Shown: positions 19,321-27,896 of the stretch, piece by piece
Layout: each line of letters begins with the position of its first letter
Numbering within the stretch: position 1 is the first letter of the stretch
Assembly: GCF_030249845.1 (NCBI RefSeq)
Contig: NZ_JANURM010000002.1
Span: 62,001 to 126,000, forward strand
Direction of reading: 5' to 3'
From: Campylobacter gastrosuis
GTDB taxonomy: Bacteria; Campylobacterota; Campylobacteria; Campylobacterales; Campylobacteraceae
Length of the DNA stretch: 64,000 nt
Position numbers and translations under genes: made by a program
The notes under the pieces: generated by a model
Database searches by the model: none
Seen by the model: the letters and a program-made list of their open reading frames with translations, nothing else
What the model was told of the DNA's origin: nothing

Positions 19321-20276
19321 TGAAACTTAGTGAAATTTTAAAGCACATAGAGGGCGAAATTTTAGGCGATGATATTGAAATTTTAGCGTTAAACTCGCTA
19401 AAAAATGCAAAGGCAAACGAGCTAACATATTGTGACGGCGAAAAAAATGCAAAATTTATAGCCCAAACAAAGGCTGGGGCGATTATTTTAAATAAAAAAT
19501 TCGCCCAAAACGCCCCAAAAAACGCAAATTTAATCATTTGTGAAAATCCACACTTAGCCTTTGCCATTTTAAGTAAAATTTTTTCAAAACCGCTTTTTAA
19601 CACCGAATCAAAACCAGCCATAATCGCACCAACTGCAAAGATTATGCCAAACACGCATATCGGCAGTAACGCTATAATCGGGCAAAATTCGCTAATTATG
19701 CACGGAGCATTCATCGGCGAGAATGTAAAAATCGGCAAAAATTGCATAATCTACCCAAATGTTGTGATTTATAACGACACAATCATCGGCGATGAGTGCA
19801 TTATCCACGCAAACGCTGTCATCGGCTCAGACGGCTTTGGCTACGCTCACACGAAGCTTGGCGAGCACGTTAAAATTTACCACAACGGCAATGTCGTGCT
19901 TGAAGATTTTGTTGAGATTGGGGCTTGTTCTACCATTGATAGAGGCGTTTTTGAAAGCACGATAATTAAGCGTGGCACGAAAATTGATAACCTAGTGCAA
20001 ATCGGACACAACTCTGAACTAGGCGAGGGCTGTATCATCGTATCTCAGACCGGACTTGCTGGCTCAACAAAGCTTGGGCGAAATGTCGTAATGGGCGGTC
20101 AAAGTGGCTCGGCTGGACACGTAAAAGTCGGCGACTTCGCACAAATCGCCGCACGTGGTGGGGTCAGCAAAGACCTTGAAGGCTCTAAAAACTACGCCGG
20201 GGCGTATCCGATAATGGAGCTTGGAGAATTCTTTAAATTTCAAGCTAAAATTATGAGATTTTTTAAGAAAAAGTAG
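19317..20276 (+). CDS. lpxD: UDP-3-O-acylglucosamine N-acyltransferase
   Basis: Third step of lipid A synthesis, adding the N-linked hydroxyacyl chain. The 319 aa comprise an N-terminal uridine-binding domain (about 1-95), a left-handed beta-helix of hexapeptide repeats (about 100-285; for example ANAVIGSDGFGYAHT, IGHNSELGEGC) and a C-terminal helix. The catalytic histidine should be one of those in the IGHNSEL and SAGHVKVGD turns. Two in-frame ATGs (19317 and 19320) overlap the ilvH stop; either may be used. Confidence 0.95.
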   Translation: MMKLSEILKHIEGEILGDDIEILALNSLKNAKANELTYCDGEKNAKFIAQTKAGAIILNKKFAQNAPKNANLIICENPHLAFAILSKIFSKPLFNTESKPAIIAPTAKIMPNTHIGSNAIIGQNSLIMHGAFIGENVKIGKNCIIYPNVVIYNDTIIGDECIIHANAVIGSDGFGYAHTKLGEHVKIYHNGNVVLEDFVEIGACSTIDRGVFESTIIKRGTKIDNLVQIGHNSELGEGCIIVSQTGLAGSTKLGRNVVMGGQSGSAGHVKVGDFAQIAARGGVSKDLEGSKNYAGAYPIMELGEFFKFQAKIMRFFKKK

Positions 20277-20292
20277 CGATTTTGCTACTTTT
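20269..20292. terminator. Shared terminator between lpxD and the DUF1523 gene
   Basis: Perfect 9-bp stem (20269-20277 with 20284-20292), 6-nt loop GATTTT, descending arm ending in four T residues. It overlaps the last codons of lpxD and the stop codon region of the convergent minus-strand gene. Confidence 0.75.
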
Positions 20293-20809
20293 AAAATCTC
20301 TTTTTAACCTGAAAAAATAGCGTTAAAAACGAGATGAAAACCAAAATATAAAGCCCAAAGCTAACATACGGCACAGCCAAATCGCTCTGGTTTTGTAGCT
20401 TTTTTAGCGAGATTACATTTGCAAATTCATTTAAAATTTGCACCCTGTAACCATAATACTTAACCTGAACCAACGCATTTTCTTGCAAAAACGCAGTCGC
20501 CTTTGCCTGAATATCAGCGGAGTTAAATTTAAAATAAAATGGATAGCCCCACCTAGTATCTTCGTTTCTAAACACTACGATTTTATCATCGCTGTTTGGC
20601 TTTTTTGCGTAGATAAAATAGATATCTCGGACGATTTTATCCTTTGGCAACTCGTCGCTAATCACACCCTTTTCATCAACCCTTTTAACCTCTGCTCCCA
20701 CGATATTTAGGGCTTTGTAGCTTGGCATTGAGTAGTTTATGAAAAAGGCTAGGAGTGCGTGAAGCACAAAAACTAGCACAAAGAGTGCGTTTTTTACAAT
20801 TTTTTTCAT
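20291..20809 (-). CDS. DUF1523 family membrane protein
   Basis: No biochemical function is known for this family. The 172-aa protein has an N-terminal helix (about 7-26) and a C-terminal helix (about 147-167) flanking an extracytoplasmic domain. The domain carries the DUF1523 signature: GAEVKRVDEKG, then RDIYFIYAKKP, VFRNEDTRWGYPFYFKFNSADIQAKA and KYYGYRVQILNEFANVISLK. Members occur beside envelope and transport genes in many proteobacteria. It is transcribed alone, divergent from lemA, which has a clear promoter. Confidence 0.85.
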   Translation of the reverse strand: MKKIVKNALFVLVFVLHALLAFFINYSMPSYKALNIVGAEVKRVDEKGVISDELPKDKIVRDIYFIYAKKPNSDDKIVVFRNEDTRWGYPFYFKFNSADIQAKATAFLQENALVQVKYYGYRVQILNEFANVISLKKLQNQSDLAVPYVSFGLYILVFISFLTLFFQVKKRF

Positions 20810-20840
20810 ACAAGTCCTTTAAAATTTCTATTTTTTTAAT

Positions 20841-20866
20841 TATAATAACAAAAACACAACAAAGGA
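20841..20866 (+). promoter_or_regulatory. Promoter -10 and RBS of lemA
   Basis: TATAAT at 20841-20846 within T/A-rich DNA and a ribosome site AAAGGA at 20861-20866, 6 nt before the ATG at 20873. The gap to the divergent DUF1523 gene is 63 nt, so promoters for both genes are packed here. Confidence 0.6.
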
Positions 20867-20872
20867 CAAACG

Positions 20873-21433
20873 ATGAGTAGTGGCTTACTTGCACTTTTGG
20901 CGATGATTTTTACACTGATTTTATGGGCGATTTACACCTACAACAGCCTAATTTCAAAGCAAAATGATGTAAAAAATATCCGTTCAAGCGTTGATGTTTG
21001 GCTTAAAAAGCGTTACGATTTAATACCAAATTTAGTTTTATCAGTAAAAGAGTATATGGTTTTTGAAAAAGAGACACTAAGTAAAATCACGGAGCTAAGA
21101 AGCCTAGCAATGAGTGCAAAAAATGGCGAAAGTTTTGAACTAAATAGCGAAATTTCAAGCCTTTTAAACGGCATAAAGGTCGCTTTTGAAAACTACCCAG
21201 AGCTAAAAGCAAACGAAAATTTTCTCCACCTGCAAAAATCTTTAAACGAGATTGAAGAGCAACTAAGTGCGGCAAGAAGAGCATATAACGCAAGTGTGAT
21301 GATTTATAATAACTACACTCAAATGCTACCAAGTGGGTTAATTGCTAATCTTTTTAATTTCAAAAAAGAGTCGTTTTTTGAAATTTTAAGCAACGAGCGA
21401 GAAAATCCGAATGTAAAAGATCTGTTTAGATAA
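20873..21433 (+). CDS. lemA: LemA family protein
   Basis: This 186-aa protein has one N-terminal membrane helix (about 4-22) followed by a long helical domain with LemA hallmarks: YNSLISKQNDVKNIRSSVDVWLKKRYDLIPNLVLSVKEYMVFEKETL, then AARRAYNASVMIYNNYTQMLPS near 140-162. LemA proteins are widespread membrane-anchored helical bundles of uncertain function. The next gene starts exactly at the stop of this one, and the LemA/DUF3137 pair recurs in many bacteria. Confidence 0.93.
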   Translation: MSSGLLALLAMIFTLILWAIYTYNSLISKQNDVKNIRSSVDVWLKKRYDLIPNLVLSVKEYMVFEKETLSKITELRSLAMSAKNGESFELNSEISSLLNGIKVAFENYPELKANENFLHLQKSLNEIEEQLSAARRAYNASVMIYNNYTQMLPSGLIANLFNFKKESFFEILSNERENPNVKDLFR

Positions 21434-22311
21434 TGGATATCATAAATTTAGAGCTAGAACGACAAAAAATCAAAAAAAGATTAGACTTTGTTACCACGCT
21501 TTTTGTTATCATTTTTGCACTCTCTTTGATAGTAGTTTTTTTAAATAAAAGCTCTGAATTTTTTAATTTTTTAATATCTGGTGTCGCCTTTTTAACCACA
21601 ATTTTTGGACTTTATCGTGGGTTTTTAACAAAAGAATTTAACGATAATTTTAAGGATTTAGTAATTACTAAAATCATAAAAGAGCTAGATGAAAATTTAA
21701 GCTATAACAAAAATGGATTTTTATCAAAATCCGAGTTTTTATCTACAAAAATTTATGATAATAATTTGCATAAATTTAGCGGTAATGACCTAATTAGTGG
21801 CAAGGTTGATAGCGTGATGATAAAATTTAGCGATATAAAAGCCACAAAAATTTTTTACAATGGCGAAAAAGAGCAAGAAAAGTCCGTTTTTTATGGGATT
21901 TTTTTCATCGCTGAGTTTAACAAAAATATAAAATCACAAACTTATATAATTGATAAAAAATCACTAAATGCCCAAAAAATCGGCGAAAGAGCGTATATGG
22001 ATGATGTTGAGTTTGAGCGGATTTTTGATGTTTTTTGCAAAGACCAAATTAATACAAGGTATCTTTTGACGCCAAAATTTATGCAAGATTTTACAAAATT
22101 ACGCCAAAATTTTAAATGCCCAATAAATGCTTGTTTAATGGATAGCAAAATTTTCATTTACATTGAGCGTGGATTTGATAGCTTTGAGCCAAATTTAAAA
22201 GAGCCGTTAGCCGGCAAAGGTAAAAATTTAGAAATTTATGCCAGTGAGTTAAAAGGCTGTTTAGATTTAGTTAAAATTCTAAACCTAAACAACGACCTTT
22301 TTAAGTCATAA
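21433..22311 (+). CDS. DUF3137 domain membrane protein, LemA partner
   Basis: This 292-aa protein has two adjacent membrane helices (about 18-38 and 44-62) followed by a cytoplasmic domain typical of DUF3137: DNNLHKFSGNDLISGKVDSVMIKFSDIKA and GIFFIAEFNKN. The family is usually encoded directly after lemA, as here (1-nt overlap), and the pair is assumed to act together at the membrane; the function is unknown. The gene ends 1 nt from the convergent DUF59 gene, with no obvious terminator between them. Confidence 0.85.
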   Translation: MDIINLELERQKIKKRLDFVTTLFVIIFALSLIVVFLNKSSEFFNFLISGVAFLTTIFGLYRGFLTKEFNDNFKDLVITKIIKELDENLSYNKNGFLSKSEFLSTKIYDNNLHKFSGNDLISGKVDSVMIKFSDIKATKIFYNGEKEQEKSVFYGIFFIAEFNKNIKSQTYIIDKKSLNAQKIGERAYMDDVEFERIFDVFCKDQINTRYLLTPKFMQDFTKLRQNFKCPINACLMDSKIFIYIERGFDSFEPNLKEPLAGKGKNLEIYASELKGCLDLVKILNLNNDLFKS

Positions 22312-22312
22312 A

Positions 22313-22603
22313 TCACGCTCCAAGTGCCTTTTTGACCTCATCACTTGCCATTAAAATATTCCACTCAGGCTCCCAAACCAAGTCAATCACGCACTCTTTA
22401 ACGCCATCAACACGCATTACAGCGTCCTTAACCCAGCCTAAAATCAGCTCGTGAAGTGGACACGACCTAGTTGAAAGTGTCATCGTTATGACCGCCTTTT
22501 GCTCGCTAAAATAGACGTCATAAATCAGCCCAAGCGAAACAATATCAAATCCGACCTCTGGATCAACAATTGTTCTTAACTCATTGTAAATTTTCTCTAC
22601 CAT
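22313..22603 (-). CDS. DUF59/MIP18 family iron-sulfur assembly protein
   Basis: This is a 96-aa one-domain protein of the SufT/PaaD/MIP18 type, involved in Fe-S cluster assembly or insertion. It shows VDPEVGFDIVSLGLIYDVYF and the TLSTRSCPLHELI loop with the family's cysteine. I choose ATG 22603 because GGAGAG lies just upstream; the frame continues to a TTG at 22615 without that support. It overlaps the membrane-protein gene by 23 nt and is the last gene of a three-gene operon. The neighbours suggest repair or assembly of metal centres under nitrosative or low-oxygen conditions (inference). Confidence 0.85.
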   Translation of the reverse strand: MVEKIYNELRTIVDPEVGFDIVSLGLIYDVYFSEQKAVITMTLSTRSCPLHELILGWVKDAVMRVDGVKECVIDLVWEPEWNILMASDEVKKALGA

Positions 22604-23771
22604 TTTTCTCTCCAAATTTTGTGAATTTAAAAAAGTGTAACATATTAAAACTAAGCAAAATCACGCTTAAAAATATGCAAAAAATGCCAAATTTTGTAAA
22701 AAATGCGTAGCTTAAAATGGCTATGAAATTTAGCAAAATTTCAGCATAAGCGACCTTTTTTAGCACCATTTCATCAAGCAAAGGCACCTTTTGTTTGCCA
22801 ACAAAGGGTGAAATGTAGTTATACCAGATTAAAAATGGGGCGATTTTGTAAAGATGAGCGACTATAAACGGATATAAAAATCCGTAAAATAGGTAAAAAA
22901 TCGCTAAATTTTTATCATCAAACAGGTAAAAAATAGCACCCAAAATCGCACCAATAAACGAAAGGTAAATGTTTAAATTCCAGTAATCATACGCCTTTCG
23001 TATGCGTTTTTTAAGCGTCAAACCAGCGTCAAAAATAAACAAAACTACACACAAAACGCCAAGTAAAATCGCAAAAATTTTACTAAAATATAGCGTAATA
23101 CCAAGCAAAAAGTAGCAGGCTAGGGCGATTTTGCTAAGCAAAAATTTATTGCCGTGAGATAGGCTAAACATCGGCAGTAAAACGCTAGAAACTCCAACGA
23201 TGATAAAAAATACAAAACCAAATACAAAGTAAATGTGATATTTTAATAAAAGCTCAAAATCAGCCGCAAAAATGCCGTTTAAAACAAGCACAAGCAAAGC
23301 TCCAAGCGTGATACCAACGATAAAAAACAAAGATGATACAAAAATCGCAAAGGTCGCTAAATTTTGTGTTTGTGCTTTAAAAAAGCTAAACATAAAATTA
23401 ACACCAAAAAACGATAATGCAAAAAACAAAACAGCACCGCCAAAAAGCATAAGATTAAAATTCTCAAAAATCATCGCAAATGATAAAATCAAGGCCCCAG
23501 CTAAGAAAACAAAAAGGTTAAAAAACGCACCTTTTATGCTAAAAAAGGGCTTTTGAAGTATCACTGATGTGAGCTGATAAAGCGAGCCGATGATAATGCT
23601 TATTACAAATCCAAGTGCAAAAATGTGGATAAATCCAGCCGTTTTTAGAGCAAAAATCGCACTAAAATCGGCTAAAAAATAGGCAAAAATGCTTAAAATC
23701 AAGCAGAAAATTCCGCCTAAAAAGTATCCGCCAACAAGCCTAAATGGCGGTGCAAAGGTGTTTAAAAGCAT
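22581..23771 (-). CDS. Polytopic membrane protein, NnrS / haem-copper oxidase I-like
   Basis: This 396-aa protein is almost entirely membrane-embedded, with about 11-12 predicted helices. Histidines occur in a few helices only: H49 (GFIHIFALGF), H179 (KYHIYFVFGF), H206 and H306 (AHLYKIAPFLIWYNYISPFVG), a pattern that could bind haem or metal. The layout resembles NnrS and the minimal proteins related to cytochrome oxidase subunit I found with DUF59 and DUF2249 genes. The conserved KVPLLDEM segment follows the last histidine. I cannot assign an activity; a role in nitric-oxide tolerance or haem/copper handling is inferred from the family and context only. Confidence 0.55.
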   Translation of the reverse strand: MLLNTFAPPFRLVGGYFLGGIFCLILSIFAYFLADFSAIFALKTAGFIHIFALGFVISIIIGSLYQLTSVILQKPFFSIKGAFFNLFVFLAGALILSFAMIFENFNLMLFGGAVLFFALSFFGVNFMFSFFKAQTQNLATFAIFVSSLFFIVGITLGALLVLVLNGIFAADFELLLKYHIYFVFGFVFFIIVGVSSVLLPMFSLSHGNKFLLSKIALACYFLLGITLYFSKIFAILLGVLCVVLFIFDAGLTLKKRIRKAYDYWNLNIYLSFIGAILGAIFYLFDDKNLAIFYLFYGFLYPFIVAHLYKIAPFLIWYNYISPFVGKQKVPLLDEMVLKKVAYAEILLNFIAILSYAFFTKFGIFCIFLSVILLSFNMLHFFKFTKFGEKNGRENLQ

Positions 23772-23774
23772 ATT

Positions 23775-24119
23775 TTATCCGTGGCAGGTGTCGTTTGCGT
23801 TAAAATTACTTAAATCAGCATTTGGCTTTAAGCTAAACGTTAGCTTTACCGCTCCATCATCTAAATTTTGAGTGTCTATATCAAAAAACGGCTCAACTTT
23901 TGGGATTAGTCCGGCTGGGAATTTATGATTTATCATCACGACTTTAACACTGCTATCTTTTACGAGATTTAGGGCAGTTAGGGCGTTTATCATCGGCTCT
24001 GGTGGGACTGATTTAGTGCTATCAAATCCGATAAAATTAACGCCATTTTCACTAAATTTATAAAAATCAAGCGTGGCATTTTCAACGCTAAATTTTTGCC
24101 AGTTTAAAAAGTAACTCAT
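23775..24119 (-). CDS. DUF2249-like small protein with CH tail
   Basis: This 114-aa soluble protein has the DUF2249 pattern: GFDSTKSVPPEPMINALTALNLV, a VVMINHKFPAGLIPKVE strand-turn, and a final beta strand. DUF2249 is a SirA/TusA-like fold often encoded with DUF59, NnrS-like and hemerythrin or RIC-type genes in NO and denitrification loci. The last residues, DTCHG, end in a Cys-His pair that could be a metal or redox tail. It is the first gene of the operon, with an AAAGGA site upstream and a promoter with a Crp/Fnr-type box at -41.5. Confidence 0.7.
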   Translation of the reverse strand: MSYFLNWQKFSVENATLDFYKFSENGVNFIGFDSTKSVPPEPMINALTALNLVKDSSVKVVMINHKFPAGLIPKVEPFFDIDTQNLDDGAVKLTFSLKPNADLSNFNANDTCHG

Positions 24120-24146
24120 TGTTTATCCTTTAAAAAATTTCGGAGT

Positions 24147-24188
24147 ATGATACTCTTAAATAAAATCTCTTTCATTGATATATCTCAA
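24147..24188 (-). promoter_or_regulatory. Class II Crp/Fnr-type promoter of the DUF2249 operon
   Basis: On the minus strand a TATCAT hexamer (24152-24147) fits a -10 and puts +1 near 24140. TTGAT-N4-CTCAA on the plus strand (24175-24188) matches the Crp/Fnr consensus TTGAT-N4-ATCAA at 9 of 10 positions. Its centre, 24181.5, is exactly at -41.5, the class II activator position. A second palindrome, GAGTAT-G-ATACTC (24143-24155), covers the -10. Confidence 0.55.
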
Positions 24189-24241
24189 CACAAAATTTAC
24201 ACCAAAAATATACAATTACTCTCTATTTTTAAGTATTATTT

Positions 24242-24257
24242 GTTACAATCACGTAAC
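24242..24257 (+). promoter_or_regulatory. Inverted repeat over the chemoreceptor promoter
   Basis: Perfect repeat GTTAC-N6-GTAAC. It overlaps a TACAAT -10-like hexamer at 24244-24249, 31 nt upstream of the ATG at 24280, so a protein bound there would be expected to repress. An AGGGGAA ribosome site lies at 24270-24276. The cognate regulator is unknown. Confidence 0.45.
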
Positions 24258-24279
24258 TATTTTACAATTAGGGGAATTT

Positions 24280-25872
24280 ATGTTTAGAAATTTAAGTGTT
24301 GGTAAGAAGGTCGTATTTTGCGTCATCTCTCTTTTACTCGTGATTTTTACAATACTTCAAGCAGTAATTATTAAAGAATTTAAAAACTCATCTGAAAATT
24401 TAGCCACAAACAGCCTTGATATGCTTAGTCAGTCGGTATTTTTCTCACTTCGTGCAGCGATGAATTTAGGCGACGCCCAAGCGATAAAAAACGCACTTGA
24501 ACTAAACTCAAAAATAGATAACATAAAATATCTAAAACTCTATCGAGCCGATGAGATCAGCGATATGTATGGTTTAGAGCGTGAAAAAATTGATGATAGC
24601 ACGATAAAAGAGCAGTTTGTAAAGCCAGTAAATAAAAATTTAGAAAGCTACGATGATGGACATTACATTAGGCTTATTAAACCGCTAAAAGCGGATGCCG
24701 AGTGCCTTGCTTGTCACGCCACTTCAAGCGAAGGCTCGGTGCTTGGAGTTATGGATATGGGCTACACGCTTAACAATATTGATGAGAATTTAACCACCCA
24801 AAGCTTTAAATTTCTATTTATTTTCATCGCATTTTTAATCTTAACCTCGGCTGTTGTTATCTTTACGCTTAATAAAATTGTCATAAAACGCATTGAGGCC
24901 TTGCGATACAGGACAAAGGATTTAGCCGACGGCGACTGCGATTTATCAGCTAGGCTCGTGGTTAGAAGTGAGGATGAAATAAGCAAGGTCGGCAAAAACG
25001 TAAATAGTTTTATTGAGAAAATTCAAAACACAATCAAAAGCATTCAGCTTAGCTCAAACGACATCACAAGGCAGATTGAGGCACTAAGGACAAACTCATC
25101 AAATCTCACACAAAGCTCACAAGATGGCAAAAAACAAGCCGATTTATCGTATAAATTTACAAAGCAAATTGACGATGACTTTATCTTTACAAAGCAAATG
25201 GCACAAAATGCCGTAAGCCTTTCAAGCAACTCAAACGAGAAGCTAGATAGCGTGATTTTAACGCTAAAAAGTGTCGTTGATAACATAAACACAGCCAGCT
25301 CAAACGAGCAAGCCTTAGCCCTAAAAACCAAAGAAGTGGCGACACAAAGCGAAAATATAAGCAAAATTTTAAGCATCATTGATGATATTGCTGATCAAAC
25401 AAACCTGCTTGCACTAAATGCTGCTATTGAAGCAGCCAGAGCTGGCGAGCACGGCAGGGGCTTTGCCGTGGTGGCAGAAGAGGTAAGAAAACTAGCCGAG
25501 CAAACCAGCTCACAGCTTGAAGATATCGCAATAAACTCAAAAAATATCATCACAAGCGTGGCTGAGTTAAGCAGTGCTTTAAAGCAAAACTCATCAAACA
25601 TACTTGATTTAAGCACGAGAGCAAATAGCCTGATGAACCTAGCTTACGAAGCACAAGCGACAAACAACTCATCAATTAAAATCACAAAAGACGTGCAAAC
25701 ACGCACAGATGACACGCTTTCTAGCCTTGAAAATCTGCTAAAAGATACCGAAAAATCGGTGCAAATCGCTGATAATAACGAGAGAATTTCAGCCGAGCTT
25801 TTAAATATAGCAAAAGTGCTTGATACCGTTTCAATCAGCTTAAAAGAGAACTTAAATAACTTTAAAATTTAG
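24280..25872 (+). CDS. Methyl-accepting chemotaxis protein with periplasmic CXXCH
   Basis: A 530-aa chemoreceptor. I choose ATG 24280, which has a ribosome site and begins with the signal-anchor; the frame extends upstream to 24175 but would put about 35 residues before the helix. Order: helix 1 (about 11-31), periplasmic sensor (32-176), helix 2 (177-198), HAMP (about 199-255), and a signalling domain with the conserved hairpin at 371-409 ([20 protein letters not shown]...[18 protein letters not shown]). The sensor contains C142-L-A-C145-H146 followed by [14 protein letters not shown], the pattern of Tll0287-like/DUF3365 domains that bind c-type haem. This suggests sensing of redox state, oxygen or NO. 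Confidence 0.9.
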   Translation: MFRNLSVGKKVVFCVISLLLVIFTILQAVIIKEFKNSSENLATNSLDMLSQSVFFSLRAAMNLGDAQAIKNALELNSKIDNIKYLKLYRADEISDMYGLEREKIDDSTIKEQFVKPVNKNLESYDDGHYIRLIKPLKADAECLACHATSSEGSVLGVMDMGYTLNNIDENLTTQSFKFLFIFIAFLILTSAVVIFTLNKIVIKRIEALRYRTKDLADGDCDLSARLVVRSEDEISKVGKNVNSFIEKIQNTIKSIQLSSNDITRQIEALRTNSSNLTQSSQDGKKQADLSYKFTKQIDDDFIFTKQMAQNAVSLSSNSNEKLDSVILTLKSVVDNINTASSNEQALALKTKEVATQSENISKILSIIDDIADQTNLLALNAAIEAARAGEHGRGFAVVAEEVRKLAEQTSSQLEDIAINSKNIITSVAELSSALKQNSSNILDLSTRANSLMNLAYEAQATNNSSIKITKDVQTRTDDTLSSLENLLKDTEKSVQIADNNERISAELLNIAKVLDTVSISLKENLNNFKI

Positions 25873-25891
25873 CCAAGTTTGGCTAAATTTT
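25864..25891. terminator. Shared terminator of chemoreceptor and hydE
   Basis: Perfect 11-bp stem (25864-25874 with 25881-25891), 6-nt loop AAGTTT. Both arms end in A/T runs, giving a T-run on either strand. The stops of both convergent genes lie inside the stem. Confidence 0.85.
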
Positions 25892-27289
25892 AATAAAATC
25901 GCCAAAAGCGGTGTTGAAATTTGGCTCTAAATGCTTTAAAAATAGCTCGGATACGACCTTGCTTTTAAACAAATCGCCGCAAAAACTAATGCTATCAAAG
26001 CCAAGCTCACGCCCATAATCGTAACAAAAATCGCTAAAAAATAGCGCCAAAGACTGCACACAGCCAAAGCTGATATTATGCACACCAGCCCCAGCTAGAT
26101 AAAAACTCATCGCTGATTTTATAAATTTTAGTGCGTTAAACTCATTTTTGCTCCGCCCGCACTCAATGCTAACGCCCTTTTTGACACTAAAATCAAGGGC
26201 ATTTAAAAGCAAAATCTCCCCAGCTCTCTTTGGCTCATCGCTAAGTCCGATTAAGACCCCAACAATGCAAAAAAGCGAGAAAAAACTAGCAGGTAGGTTT
26301 AAATTTTGATTTGAAATTTCATATGTTTTGGTAAAATTTTGCATAAATTGCTCGCCACTTGGTAGCTCTTTAATAAGCGTAAAAATCTCATCAAAACTGC
26401 TAAATTTTGGCACAAATAAAAGCTCTACACCTTTAAAATTCACACTATCATCGCCAGATTTTTTAAACTCTAACACCAGCGATTTTTTATCTAAAATTTC
26501 ATTTTTTTGGCTAAAAAGTATATTGTTTTCTAAAATCATCGCCTCGTTTTGGTTTGTAAAATTTTCTAACCCAACAAAGCTCACGCCACGCTTAAAAAGC
26601 TCATCGCAAAATGCATAAAAAAATAGATCTTTTGGGGCTTTGACACTATAAAATTTCTGTGCGTCATCGTGATTTTGGCGAAATAGTGCAGTGGTTTTTA
26701 GCAAAATCGTGGGCTTGTCAAAACTGGCAAGGGCGACTTGTTCTTGCTCGGCTGCTATAAACATTTTTGGTAGATTTTTTAGATTTGTTGGCACGATAGT
26801 TTTTGCGTTTTTGCTGTTTAAAACTAAAAATTCTCCATTTTTATCTGCCATTTTTAGCTCATTTTTTAAGATAAACTCATCAACGGCTCTTTTTAAAAGC
26901 TCGTTAAAATTAAGCTCATTTACGGCTTCGTTAAAGATAAAAATTTCGCTTAAAACACCAAACTCATTTTTGATGATTTTGCCGTTTTTGTAGGCATTTA
27001 TCACGCTTGGCGTGATAGCGTTTGTCTTTGGATTTGATATATTTAGGCTATTTTGTGGCAAATTTTCAGCCAAAAAAACTCTCGTGTCTTGTAAGAATAT
27101 TGAGTGGGGTAGATTTTGACTTAGAGTGGTTGAAAAGCTAGAAATTTCATCATCACTCCCACTTGCAAAAAGTGTGATATATTCGCCATTTTGCGTGATT
27201 TTATGCTCAATATTTTCTGAAATTTTTGATAATAAATAGCAAAAATCAGCACTAAAACAAGCCATTTTAAACTCAAATGCAATAATCAT
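25883..27289 (-). CDS. hydE: HydE-type hydrogenase accessory protein
   Basis: This 468-aa protein is encoded last in the hydABCDE order, as in Wolinella and Helicobacter. It is distantly HypF-like in its second half (YLAGAGVHNISFGCVQSLALFFSDFCYDYGRELGFDSISFCGDLFKSKVVSE segment at about 405-450 recalls the HypF C-terminal kinase-like fold) but lacks the acylphosphatase domain and zinc fingers of HypF. The start at 27289 has an AAAGG site. It is required for hydrogenase activity in H. pylori as far as I recall; its biochemical role is not established. A 67-nt gap separates it from hydD, so it may have its own promoter. Confidence 0.7.
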   Translation of the reverse strand: MIIAFEFKMACFSADFCYLLSKISENIEHKITQNGEYITLFASGSDDEISSFSTTLSQNLPHSIFLQDTRVFLAENLPQNSLNISNPKTNAITPSVINAYKNGKIIKNEFGVLSEIFIFNEAVNELNFNELLKRAVDEFILKNELKMADKNGEFLVLNSKNAKTIVPTNLKNLPKMFIAAEQEQVALASFDKPTILLKTTALFRQNHDDAQKFYSVKAPKDLFFYAFCDELFKRGVSFVGLENFTNQNEAMILENNILFSQKNEILDKKSLVLEFKKSGDDSVNFKGVELLFVPKFSSFDEIFTLIKELPSGEQFMQNFTKTYEISNQNLNLPASFFSLFCIVGVLIGLSDEPKRAGEILLLNALDFSVKKGVSIECGRSKNEFNALKFIKSAMSFYLAGAGVHNISFGCVQSLALFFSDFCYDYGRELGFDSISFCGDLFKSKVVSELFLKHLEPNFNTAFGDFIKI

Positions 27290-27356
27290 AAAAAGCCTTT
27301 AAAATTTTAACTAAAAACTTGAAAAAATTTATAGGTAAAATTTTGATTTTTAGGGC

Positions 27357-27896
27357 TTAAAGCCCCTTTTTTGCGTAAATGTCAGCCATATCTTGTGGGC
27401 TAATCTCAGCTATTTTTTCACACTTAAAGCCAAGCTCACTTAGATGATTTATTAGCGTCTTTTCTGCCACTTTTGAGCCGTTTAAAATTTGCTCTGAGAG
27501 CTTAAAGCTCATTGGCAAAATTCTGCTTGGCACAAGTCCTAAAATTTTGCCTTTTGGGCGGTCGCCACTAAGTGCCATAAGTTCAAGAGTTTGTAGCATT
27601 TCAACCTCGTGAGCCGAGCCGTCCCAGCGAATTTTTTGTGGCATATTATCAATGTCAAAAAAATAGACATCGCCGACACTAGCGTCATCACAGCTAACGC
27701 AGTCAATGACTATTAAATAATCGCAATCTGCAATTATGGGCGTAAGAGCGACGGCAAGTGTGCCACCGTCAATAAATTTAAGGCTATGGTTAGCAGAGCT
27801 AAATTTATAACTCCGCTCAACCGCCATAGCCAAATGAACGCCAATGCCCTCATCGCCAAACATCACATTGCCAATGCCAAGCACTAAAACTCTCAA
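27357..27896 (-). CDS. hydD: Hydrogenase maturation protease
   Basis: Removes the C-terminal extension of the hydrogenase large subunit after nickel insertion. This 179-aa HybD/HyaD-family endopeptidase has nickel-sensing residues at the expected places: E16 (FGDEGIG), D65 (VIDCVS) and H96 (GSAHEVEM). Its substrate HydB, two genes upstream, ends with the correct DPCxxCxxH/V cleavage site. It overlaps hydC by 4 nt. Confidence 0.93.
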   Translation of the reverse strand: MRVLVLGIGNVMFGDEGIGVHLAMAVERSYKFSSANHSLKFIDGGTLAVALTPIIADCDYLIVIDCVSCDDASVGDVYFFDIDNMPQKIRWDGSAHEVEMLQTLELMALSGDRPKGKILGLVPSRILPMSFKLSEQILNGSKVAEKTLINHLSELGFKCEKIAEISPQDMADIYAKKGL

